A stretch of DNA of 64,000 nucleotides from Urophycis tenuis (taxonomy: Eukaryota > Chordata > Actinopteri > Gadiformes > Phycidae). Made by a program: the position numbers and the translations under genes. The stretch is taken from the NCBI GenBank assembly GCA_036785325.1, contig JAXIVH010000188.1, forward strand, positions 20,001 through 84,000. Direction: 5' to 3'. A model generated the notes under the pieces. The model saw only the letters and a program-made list of their open reading frames with translations. It ran no database searches and was not told the origin of the DNA. Of the stretch, positions 1 to 12,055 are shown in pieces (within the stretch, counting starts at the first letter, position 1; each line of letters opens with the position of its first letter).

Positions 1-43
1 TAACGCTAACGCTAACGCCCCCTCCCCCCCGCCGCCCCGGCAG

Positions 44-386
44 GCTTCTCCATCGAGGGCCCGTCGCAGGCCAAGATCGAGTGCGACGACAAGGGCGACG
101 GCTCCTGCGACGTGCGCTACTGGCCCACGGAGCCCGGGGACTACGCCGTGCACGTCATCTGTGACGACGAGGACATCAAGGACAGCCCCTTCATGGCGCA
201 CATCCTGCCCGCCGCCGGCGACGTCCTCCCGGAGCAGGTGACCTCGCCGCGCCTCACCTGTGTTCGAGCGGCCGCGACGCGAAAAACAGATAATCCGTTT
301 TATTTCCTCAACATAGGCGGGCTTTGATGTTTGATATGAACCCAAATTTTATGATCATTGTACTTTGGTCTGCATGTACTGTGCAT

Positions 387-429
<43 letters not shown>

Positions 430-3400
430 CTGTGTGCATCTGTGTGTGTGTGTGTTTGCGTGTGTGTGTGTGTGTGTGTCTGTGTGTGTAGGTCTGTGTG
501 TGTGTGGGGGGGTTATTGGTTGCTGAGATATCAAAGACAGCGAGATAACAAAGCTCACCAAGGAAACGTCCACATAACATACAGGCTGTGATGGAAGGCC
601 TCAGAGAGACGTATCTCTGAATATGAATCATATCTTCCTCGACTGTCAACATGAAACATGCTTCGTGTGTACGACTGCGTACTGCCAAACACGCTAACGG
701 AGCCTTGGCTGAGCCACCGAGCCTGTAGCTTTGTTTTGACATGTACGTTACGTCGACTTACCGCTTGGCGTGATCCGCGTAGAGCTCCTTCCACGAAAAA
801 ACCCAAGGCCCCTCTCAGTGTCCCCGCCCAGACCGGCCTTCCTCCATCTCGTGCTCGCCCTCCGCTCAAACGTGACCGACGCTAACGTTGTTGTAATAAC
901 AGCCTCAACATGGCACGTGTAATGTCAGCAGAGCACCCTCCGGTACGACCCTTAGCTCCCCGTTAGCCGCGCTCCATCACATCCAGGCTAACCGCAGGAA
1001 TGCTGCGGTCGAAACTTCTCCCGGCTCCAGACGCCGGGGCTTTTGTGGATCCGCGTCTGCTATCGGTCTTGGTGGTTTACCGTAATCCTCCTGACTGTAT
1101 AGGAATGTTCTCTTCACCGCCCCCCCACCCCCCACCCCCCACCACCCCCACACACAGATTCAGTGCTATGGCGCGGGGCTCGAACCTACGGGCTGCATCG
1201 TCAACAAACCGGCTGACTTCATCATCGATACCAGAGGGGCCGGCAGAGGAGAGCTGAGGCTCTACGCTCAGGTGAGGACCCCCTCAGGTGAGGACCCCCT
1301 CCGGGGGGGTGAGGCAGGTCACCTGTAGACCCAGGAGCCACCATCCGGGGGGCTGACGGCGCCCCCGCGGGCGGAGGCCGGAATCACGCCTGGTTATCAG
1401 GTTCAAAGTTGTCAAGTTACCTCGTGGGAAATCTTTGAATGTTTGGGTTTGCTTTTGCCGCGTGTGAGTGATGGATCGGGATGTTAACACAACGGGACCC
1501 GTGTGATGATAAAGCCTCATTAGAGGCTTGGCTGATTTCTCCGTGAATGTGGAACACACGCAAAACAAACATCGTCTCAACAAAACTCCCCACACGTAGT
1601 TCCAAAAAGATTTATGTTCCCGCTGGGAACATAAGAGCTGTTGAAACGCAGCTCCTTTTTGAACTGTCAATCAATGCTCCTAAGCTATTCCAATGAAACC
1701 ATGAGAGTGAACGTCTCTCCATTAAACCCATCTGTCATTGTAGTTCTCGTGTAACGTTTGGTGTTTGGAAAGCCCTCCCGCAGTCTTTAGCCCATCACTC
1801 ATCATTCATCACCCCCTCCCTCTCGTCCAGCCACCAAAGCCAACATCTCGATCAGCTATTCTGTGTTCATTTCTCCACTCGTGTCAAAACGCGTGTTTTC
1901 CGGTCGCCCGACAGGACGCGGAGGGCTTCCCCATCGACATCCAGATCACGGACAACGGGGACAGCACCTACCTCTGCGTGTACGTCCCCAGCAAGGCCAT
2001 CAAACACACCCTGATCATCACCTGGGGAGAGGTCAACGTGCCCAGCAGCCCCTTCAGGGTAGGCCAGCCCACGGCTGCAGGAACACCACCCTCCACCGAC
2101 GTTACCACCTCCACCAGCACTACCACCTCCACCAGCACTACCACCTCCACCAGCACTACCACCTCCACCAACATTACCACCTCCACCAGCACTACCACCT
2201 CCACCAGCATTACCACCTCCACCAGCATTACCACCTCCACCCGCATTACCACCTCCACCAGCATTACCACCTCCACCAACATTACCACCTCCACCAGCAC
2301 TACCACCTCCACCAGCACTACCACCTCCACCAACATTACCACCTCCACCAGCACTACCACCTCCACCAGCATTACCACCTCCACCAGCATTACCACCTCC
2401 ACCCGCATTACCACCTCCACCAGCATTACCACCTCCACCAACATTACCACCTCCACCAGCATTACCACCTCCACCCGCATTACCACCTCCACCAACATTA
2501 CCACCTCCACCAGCATTACCACCTCCACCCGCATTACCACCTCCACCAGCATTACCACCTCCACCAACATTACCACCTCCACCAACATTACCACCTCCAC
2601 CAGCATTACCACCTCCACCAACACTACCACCTCCAACGACATCACCACCTCCACCAGCATTACCACCTCCACCAGCACTACCACCTCCACCGACATCACC
2701 ACCTCCACCAGCATTACCACCTCCACCAGCATTACCACCTCCACCAGCACTACCACCTCCACCGACATCACCACCTCCACCAGCATTACCACCTCCACCC
2801 ACCCACAACGGGATGTAGCCACGGGTCCGGCCTCTACATTGTACCCGGGCCTGAGAGACGTGGCCACGGGTCATTGGGGTTTGAACCCAGAACCTTTAAA
2901 CTGGGAGTAGAACACCCTTATATGTAAAAGTTATAGCAGCTAGAGTTTTGAGTGCACACTATTAAATACCCTGCATGCAATGCAATGAGTTATTCTCATC
3001 ATCTTTGTGGAGCTTTGGTTCACTGATTCCTTTGCCCCCCCGCTGGGCTGCAGGTGATGATCGGAGAGGGCAGCCACCCGGAGAACGTGAAGGTGTACGG
3101 CCCGGGGGTGGAGAAGGCCGGCCTGAAGGCCAACGAGCCCACCTACTTCACCGTGGACTGCAGCGAGGCGGGCCAGGGTCAGCCAGGGCTCATTTCCTCA
3201 ACCAGCATCTTTCATAGGCTCCTCTGAAATAACCTGGGTTATAGTAAACAGTGTTATAGTATCCTGTGTTATAATAACTGGGAATAACCTGCATGCACCC
3301 CATTCATTTATATGTATTGTGCATATGATAAGGATGATGATTGATGATGATTGGTGATGATGATTGATGATGTTGAGGACATTTATATAAACAACTTCCT

Positions 3401-3831
3401 CTGTATTAACAAATTAACTAAAATCCAACAACAAAAAAAAAAAATAGTTGCCATGATGACCATCTCCACAATCAAAAACATCTCCTGTTCAGCGTCAAAA
3501 AGCTAACCACCCCCCCTAAAACATCATCCACCAGTCCCCCCCCCAGTATCGAGTCTCAAAAGCAGTGTGGTTATACCCACGTGACACCCATAGGGTGTCA
3601 CACCTTTGAGACCCGCCCCCCACCCGGCCCAGCACTAAGCATCAGCACCCTGTTGCCTTCCAGGGGACGTCAGCATCGGCCTGAAGTGTGCGCCGGGCGT
3701 GGTGGGCCCGGCCGAGGCCGACATCGACTTCGACATCATCAAGAACGACAACGACACCTTCACGGTGAAGTACACCCCGCCCGGCCCGGGGAAGTACACC
3801 ATCATGGTGCTGTTCGCAGACCAGGTGAGGA

Positions 3832-3866
<35 letters not shown>

Positions 3867-4743
3867 TTTCCCCTGGGTCTGGAACCGGGCCCCTGACTTC
3901 TCCCTGTGTGTTCTCTGCCGGCGCTGACCCGTTTGTGCTTGTGGTTCTGAATGTCTCCCCGGAGCAGGAGATCCCCGTCAGTCCCTTTCGGATCAAGGTG
4001 GACCCGTCCCACGACGCGGCCAAGGTCCGGGCGGAGGGGCCCGGCCTCAACAAGACAGGTGAGTCCTGCACTGGTGGAGCGACGCGCCCGTCTCAGTGGA
4101 ACCTTAGTGGAACCTTAGTGGAACCTTAGTGGAACCTGTAGGTTCTGAGGCGAGGTGAGGTGGATCTGCTGACACCAGGGTGGCGGTACAACCCAGTGAT
4201 GATGTGATTTCCCTCCCTGAAGGCGTGGAGGTGGGCAAGCCCACCCACTTCACCATCTACACCAAGGGGGCGGGGAAGGCCACACCCGAGGTCAGCTTCG
4301 TGGGGGCGGCCAAGGGCGAGGCCGTCCGGGATTTTGAGATCATCGACAACCACGACTACTCCTACACCGTGCGCTACTCCGCCGTGCAGCAGGTATGGAC
4401 CCCCGGGGGCACGGGGGGGGGACCAGTTGAGGCTGCTGCTCCTGGAGTGAAAGTGTAGTGTTTATGATGATAACTTGAATTGAGTTGTCTTCTCCATTGA
4501 CATCTTTCTGTATTTTCTCTGTCTGTCTGTGTGTGTGCCTCTCTCTCACTCTCCCTATGTCTCTCTCTCTCTCTGTCTTTGTATCTCTATCTCTCTCCCT
4601 CTCTGTGTCTTTGTCTCTGTCTCTCTCGCTATCTTTCCCTGTATCTCTGTCTCTCTCCCTCTCTCTGTGTCTCTCTCTCTCTATCTTTCTCTGTATCTCT
4701 GTCTCTCTCCCTATGTCTCTCTCTCCCTCTCTCTCTCTCTGTC

Positions 4744-4777
<34 letters not shown>

Positions 4778-5250
4778 ATAGGGCTCCGTGACCATCACAG
4801 TGTGCCACGGCGGGGATCCCATCCCCAAAAGCCCCTTCAACATCACTGTGGCCCCGCCCCTCGACCTCAACAAGATCAAGGTGCACGGCCTGAACAGCAG
4901 TAAGTAGCGCCGGCCTCTCGTTCGTCGCCCGGGGAACAGACCTCCCTCACACGATTCCAACTCTTGACTCTCCCCCCCCCCCCCCGCCCACAGAGGTGGA
5001 CGTGGGGAAGGACCAGGAGTTCTGCGTCAGCACGCAGGGCGCCGGCGGCCAGGGCAAGCTGGACGTGAAGATGACGTCGCCGTCGCGCCGGCCCATCCCC
5101 TGCAAGCTGGAGTCGGCCGAGCAGGTGACGGCCGTGAAGTACATCCTCCCGGAGGAGGGGCCGTACCGGGTGGACGTGGGCTACGACGGGAACCCCGTGC
5201 CGGGCAGCCCCTTCACCGTGGAGGGCGTCATGCCCCCGGACCCGTCCAAG
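44..5250 (+). CDS. flnc: flnc exons for Ig repeats 4 (second half) to 8
   Basis: These nine exons cover the end of Ig4 ([16 protein letters not shown]), Ig5, Ig6 ([20 protein letters not shown]), Ig7 and Ig8 up to the conserved PPDPSK that leads into Ig9. They belong to rod domain 1 (Ig1-15), which lies along F-actin in filamins. The first visible exon begins in the middle of a codon: its first base is in an exon to the left of the window. The donor after exon 4 (GTCAGC at 3178) is weak, but it is the only one that keeps the frame with the acceptor at 3663. Introns here hold a TG run, an 18-bp minisatellite, CT/C runs and a SINE. Confidence 0.95.
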
Positions 5251-6350
5251 GTAAGAGGGGGAGGGGGGGGAGTGGAGGCTGTGCTTCTTCTCGGGGCAGC
5301 CGCGGCCTACTGGTTAGGGCTTCCGACTTGTAACCGGAGGGTTGCCGGTTTGAACCCCGACCAGTACGAACGGCTGAAGTGCCTGTGAGCAAGGCACCTA
5401 ACCCCTCACTGCTCCCCAAGCGCCGCTGTTGGCAGCTCACTGCCTCGGGATTAGTGTGCTTCACCTCACTGTGTGCCTCACTGTGTGCTGAGTGTATTTC
5501 CACTAATTCACGATTGGGTTAAATGCAGAGACCAAATTTCCCTCACGGGATCAAAAGAGTAATTCTTCTTTTTCTGGGAGATCCCGACACAGAAGTCCCT
5601 GGGTTTGATATCCTGCTGTAGGGAGCTTATTGATGACGCTGTCCGGGGGGATTTAAGTGTGTGCCTACAGTTTTACCGGGTTTTTTTACAGTTTACGTTT
5701 ACAGTTTACGATGACGGTTTACGACTGCTGGCCCTCGTTTGTGTGCACCAATCACGCGCCTCCAGATCCCAAAGCAACGTGGTTGGTCGTAAGAAGTACA
5801 CGGGCGAGAGAAAGCGAGAGCCACCCAGCTCTGAGCCGGTCTGCCCTCACACCGCAGAGTTCTTCATCTAAAGTGTGATTTGTGAGACTATAACTTACTT
5901 AATACGAGTAAATTGCGAGTAAAATAAATAGCGGCATCACCGGGGAATTCGCTCGCCTCAAACAAGGTTTATGTGGGACTTAATTCGCCTTCAGAGGCAG
6001 CTTGCGGTGGTTCCCCACAGCTGTCTCAGGTCAGAGCTGTGTTGGCCCGTCCACGTGAACCTGGAGCCGGTACCGGCCGTAAATCAGCCCCACACAGCCC
6101 TCGCTGGCTCTCCAGCGGATTAGCCCTGTCTCTGGGTGACTTATGAGTGAAAGCAACACAGGAGATTTCTCTCTCTCACACACACACAACCCACCTTGAG
6201 TGCGTGTGTGTGTGTGTGTGAACCCTTTAAGAAGCGATCCTGCTCCAACACACGACGTATCTATCACTTCAGTTTCTCAGCACTGTATTTCACTTCCTTT
6301 GTTTCCTTCTGCAAGGTTTTTTTTTTTTTTTGTACGCCCTCTCTTGGTGC

Positions 6351-6393
<43 letters not shown>

Positions 6394-8110
6394 TCCATTT
6401 CTCTCTCTCGCTCTGTCCTTCTCCCTCTTTTGTTCTAATGGCCTCCCTTTTTCTTTCTTTCTTTCTCTCTCTCTCCCTCCATGTCTCAGTTTTTCTCCCT
6501 CTCTGTCTCTCTTCCTCTGTCTCTCTTAACTGTACACAAGTTATCCTACAAGTCTAATCCATTGCATCCTCGTTCACGATCTCGGCCTCCCCCCTCTCTC
6601 CCCCTCTCCCCCCCCCCCCAGGTGCGTGCCTACGGCCCGGGGCTCCAGGGCGGCGTGGTGGGCAAGCCGGCGCCGTTCGCCATCGACACCAAGGGGGCGG
6701 GCACGGGGGGCCTGGGCCTGACGGTGGAGGGGCCGTGCGAGGCCAAGATCGAGTGCCAGGACAACGGCGACGGCTCCTGCTCCGTGTCCTACCTGCCCAC
6801 CGAGGCCGGCGACTACGCCATCAACATCCTGTTCGCCGACCAGCACATCCCGGGCTCGCCGTTCAAATCGACGGTGCGGCCGGCGTTCGACCCCAGCAAG
6901 GTGACGGCGAGCGGACCGGGCCTGGAGTGGGCCAAGGTGGACGAGACGGGCGCCTTCACCGTGGACTGCTCGGAGGCCGGGGAGGCGGAGCTCTCCATCG
7001 AGATCGTGTCGGAGGCGTCGGGCGTGAAGGCGGAGGTGCGCGTGCAGGAGAACAGCGACGGCACCTACTCCATCACCTACACGCCGCGCTGCCACGGCAC
7101 CTACGCCGTCACCATCAAGTACGGCGGCATGGCCGTGCCGCGCTTCCCCGCCCGCCTGCAGGTGGAGCCCGCCCTGGACACCAGCGGCGTGACGGTGTAC
7201 GGCCCGGGGGTGGAGCCCAGAGGTGAGGCGGCAGGGCGTGGCGGTCTCCCTAAATAAGTGTCTTTGTGAAGTCTTCTTACGATTGTTAATCAGTTGTGTA
7301 CCCAAAACCGTGACTTAACTTGCAATATTGTCACTTGTTTGTCATCCAAGACAGTTGCCAGATACAGTTATGGTTAAGGTGAAGGTTAAGCATGATGCTT
7401 TACCTTAACCTTCACCTTAACATCATTGACATCACCGTCGACGCTGCAAGCCATTTTGAAATGACAAGCTAGCTAAAAAGTGACACAGCGCGACCTTAAC
7501 ATCTGCGCGCTCCACCCTCGCCCCCACCCGCCAGGCGTGCTGCGGGAGGTTACCACGCACTTTGTGGTGGACGCGCGGGCGCTCTGCAAGAGCGGCGGCA
7601 GCCACATCAAGACCGTCATCACCAACCCCTCGGGCGCCGCCACCGACGCCTACATCACCGACAAGGGAGACGGCACCTACCGGGTGGAGTACACCGCCTA
7701 CGAGGACGGTGAGGACCCCGCCTCTGTGCTGATGTGTACCGGCCGGGGGTCGTCGTGGGGCGTGTCTGTGTGACTGTCTGTCACTCTGATTGGTCGGTGC
7801 TACATGGGGTCAGAGCAGGTGGGAGAGTGTGTTCATTGTTATCCCCAAGGGATCCTCAATGTTTTGTGCAGGGAATTATTTGAGTATAGCTTTTACTTTT
7901 ACTTTTACTTTTGCTTTCAGAGAACACATAAGATAAGATAAAACTTTATTAATTCCCTAAGGGAAATTGGGTCGCCATAGCAGCCAGGGTACATATAAGT
8001 ATAAATACAATGAACCGGTCAAACAATCTCACAAGAATGCAGGTTGAGATAGATCATGCAGTTATGGATAAATCCATTTTCTCTCTTCTCCTATTCCATC
8101 TGCCTCTACT

Positions 8111-8166
<56 letters not shown>

Positions 8167-10085
8167 CCCCCCCCCCCTCCCTCCCCTCTAGGGCTGCATC
8201 TGATCGAGGTGCTGTACGAGGAGGTGGGGGTCCCCCAGAGCCCCTTCAGGGTGATGGTGATGGAGGGCTGTGACCCCAGCCGCGTGCGGGCCTACGGGCC
8301 CGGCCTGGAGGAGGGGCTGGTGAACAAGCCCAACCGCTTCACCGTGGAGACCAGGTACCCCCACACCGCACCAGAGACCCGTCCCCGCATGGGACCCTCC
8401 ATCCAATGTTATCTTGTATGATAACCTTCTTGCTATTGATTCCCTCCCTGACTTTAACCTTCAACCTCCCCCCCCCCCCCTCTGCCTCCTCAGGGGAGCT
8501 GGCACCGGGGGTCTCGGTCTGGCCATTGAGGGTCCGTCCGAGGCCAAGATGTCGTGTAAGGACAACAAAGATGGCAGCTGTAGCGTGGAGTACATCCCCT
8601 TCACCCCCGGGGAGTACGACGTCAACGTGACCTTCGGGGGGCTGCCCATCCCAGGTGGGGACACAGGGGGTCCTGGTGGGTGGGCAGGTGCACCACCACT
8701 GAATGGGTGGAGGTGTGTCATTAGAGTGGGGCGCGGTACAGGGAAAGGCACTCACATCATTTCACCCTGCAAAAGCCTCTCATCTTAAATCAGGGGTCTC
8801 CAACCTTTTTTCCTCTGAGAGCTACTTTTACTGAATCGAAATGGCCGAGAGCTGTTTTATAACATTTAGTATAACATTTAGTATTTGACAATAAAGATAC
8901 TTGAATCTTGAATAAAACAGTCATAGTTGATTTCAACCTAAACAAACGGAATAAGCTTGTCTTGCCTGAACATTTACAAAATGTTGGTGTGCACAACTCA
9001 CATTTTGCATTAAAACATCACGTTACGTTTGTGAAACAAAACAACAGTTTCCCACTCTTCGTGAAAATAGTACGTTTTAAGCAGCAGCCGTTTGATTGAC
9101 AACTAATTGGCAAATAATCATTTTATGTAAGAAGGGATCGGGACATCTATGAATTTGATTGGATATAATGAACCCTTCGGCGAGCTACCTGGAATGGGGT
9201 AGCTAGCTACTGTTAGCTCACAAGCAACGGGTGGGAGACCCCTGTCTTAAAGAGTCCTGATTTCTGAGCAGAATCCTGTACGGGGAGTAGGATTTTTAAC
9301 ATTATATACAATTATATATAGAAATGCACTATAGAATTGGCTGAAATCAAAAACAGCTGTTGAGATGTTCAATCTCCAAAATGTCACCCGACTGGAAAAT
9401 GTGTGTCTCCTTCCCACAAGCTTCTCACAGGCAATGACTCAAACCTCTTAAAGGCATTGCCCGTAAAAATGGAAGAAAGTTCCGGCACTCAGCAGCTTAC
9501 CTTGCAGGACACGTACTGGTAGTTACATTGTGGTCCGGGGTCTTCGTCACACATGAGTCGGACGTCTGTCACTGTGAAGCTGCTGAGGTTTTTATTCCAC
9601 TGACACCCCGCCCCCATGAGGTGGGACCTCCAGTCCAAAGTCATTGTCAGGGTTCGAGTCACAGTACCTCTTATGTGCCCCGCCCCCCCACAGGCAGTCC
9701 TTTCCGCGTGCCGGTGCGGGAGCTGGTGGACCCGGGCAAGGTGCGGTGCTCTGGGCCGGGCCTGGGCAGTGGGGTCCGGGCCCACGTCCTCCAGACCTTC
9801 AACGTGGACTGCAGCAAGGCCGGCCTGGCTCCGCTGGAGGTCCAGCTGTACGGGCCCACCGGTGAGCTGCTGCACACACACACACACACAGACATACACA
9901 CACACACACACACACGCACACACACACACACACGCACACACACGCACACACACGCACACACACGGACACACATACACACACACACACACATACACGCACG
10001 CACGCACGCACACACACACACACACGCACACACACACACACGCACACGCACACGCACACACACACGCACACACACACACTCACAC

Positions 10086-10129
<44 letters not shown>

Positions 10130-11758
10130 GGACACACACACACACACTCACACACGCACACACACACTCACACACGCACACACACACTCACACACGCACA
10201 CACACACATTCATACACACACACACACACACACACAAACTCTCTCTCTCTCTCACTCACTCTCTCTCTCTCGCCTGTGCTTGCTCGCCCAGGAGTGACAG
10301 AGCCGGTCAGCATCACGGACAACGGCGACGGCACGCACACGGTGACGTACACGCCGGCCAAGGATGGCCCGTACACCGTGTGTGTCAAGTACGCCGACCA
10401 GGAGGTCCCACGCAGGTGAGCGCCCCCCGCCTGCCGGGCCGGGGGCCGGGGGGGGGGACCACGGCTTGGGTGGCTCCATGTGGGGACGAGTCACAGACTG
10501 ACTCAGACTGAGCTGTCTGAATTTGGATAGCACTAGTGTGTGTGTCGTGCAGGGGAGGAGGAGGGACATATGTGCTGGTCTCTCTCCTAACTCTGACTCA
10601 CCCCCTCCTGTCTCACCCCCTCCTGTCTCCCCCCTCCTGTCTCACCCCTCCTGTCTCCCCCCTCCTGTCTCCCCCCTCCTGTCTCACCCCGTCCTGTCTC
10701 CCCCCTCCTGTCTCACCCCCTCCTGTCTCCCCCCTCCTGTCTCACCCCTCCTGTCTCACCCCCTCCTGACTCACCCCTCCTGTCTCCCCCTCCTGTCTCA
10801 CCCCTCCTGTCTCCCCCCTCCTGTCTCACCCCCTCCTGTCTCACCCCCTCCTGTTTCACCCCTCCTGTCTCACCCCCTCCTGTCTCCCTCCTCCTGTCTC
10901 CCCCCTCCCGTCTCACCCCCTCCCGTCTCACCCCCTCCTGTCTCCCCCCCTCCTGTCTCCCCCCTCCTGTCTCACCCCTCCTGTCTCCCCCCTCCTGTCT
11001 CACCCCCTCCAGCCCCTACAAGATCAAGACCCTGCCGGCGCACGACGCCAGTAAGGTGCGGGCCAGTGGGCCGGGTCTCAACTCGTCGGGCGTCCCCGCC
11101 AGCCTGCCGGTGGAGTTCACCATCGACGCCCGCGACGCCGGCGAGGGTCTCCTCACCGTCCAGATCCTGGTCAGCCCCCCCGCCCACCCCACCCCCCCCC
11201 CCCACGCCGCGCGCCTCCCCCTTTCACTGGGCCGGCCGTTGATGGGTGGAAACACACTGGGCGTGCCGCAGTACAGATGTTAAAGAACACATATGACTCA
11301 CCCGCCTCTCATCTCTCCCACTGTACCTCACCCTCTGGGCCTTGCACCTCACCTCCTGTCTGTGGGTTCCCCTGCTGACTCTCTTCCTTTCTTCCTCTAC
11401 TACTACTGCTACTGTACCTCTCGCTCTCTTTATATCTCCCCCTCTGCCTTTTCTGCCCTATAAAAGTCCTATGAACTGGTCACAGACACACAAGAAAACA
11501 CAAGGGTGTTCGCGTCTCCTTTAACCACCCATACACACTTCACACGCCCCCCCCCCATCACGCTCCCTGCTGTGACCCACCATGTGTCTTGCCTGCAGGG
11601 TCCAGACGGGACCCTCCACCAGGGCTCCATGCTGGTGGAGGACTGGGGCAGGAGGGTGTGGGAGAATCACATAGTGAAGGGAACCATCCCCTTCCGCACC
11701 CTAAAGAAAGGCTGTGTAAGGCCTCTGTCTCTCTGTCGCTCTCTCTCTCTCTCCTTCC

Positions 11759-11798
<40 letters not shown>

Positions 11799-11991
11799 CT
11801 GTCGCCCTCTCTCTCTCTCACTGTCTCTCTCTCCTTCTTTGTCTCTGTCTCTCTCTCTCTCTGTATCTCTTTGTCTCTCTCTCTCTTTCTCTGTATCTCT
11901 GTCTCTCCCTCTCTCTCTGTGTCTTTGTCTCTCTCTCTCTCCCTCTCTGTCTATCTATCTTTCTCTGTATCTCTGTCTCTCTCCCTCTCTC

Positions 11992-12055
<64 letters not shown>

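Noticed and set aside
1765..2927. Long Thr/Ser-rich, His/Leu-rich and Gly-rich open frames on both strands
   Set aside because: They are translations of the stop-free 18-bp minisatellite. The real coding part is only the filamin exon at 1915-2058.
5300..5370. A functional tRNA gene
   Set aside because: The A and B boxes are part of a SINE; the cloverleaf is not maintained and a SINE body follows.
9489..10511. Long His/Thr or Val/Cys-rich open frames
   Set aside because: Produced by the CA array; only the two filamin exons at its sides are real.
10523..11242. Pro/Ser/Leu-rich open frame
   Set aside because: Comes from the 15-bp CT-rich minisatellite; only 11013-11169 is a filamin exon.
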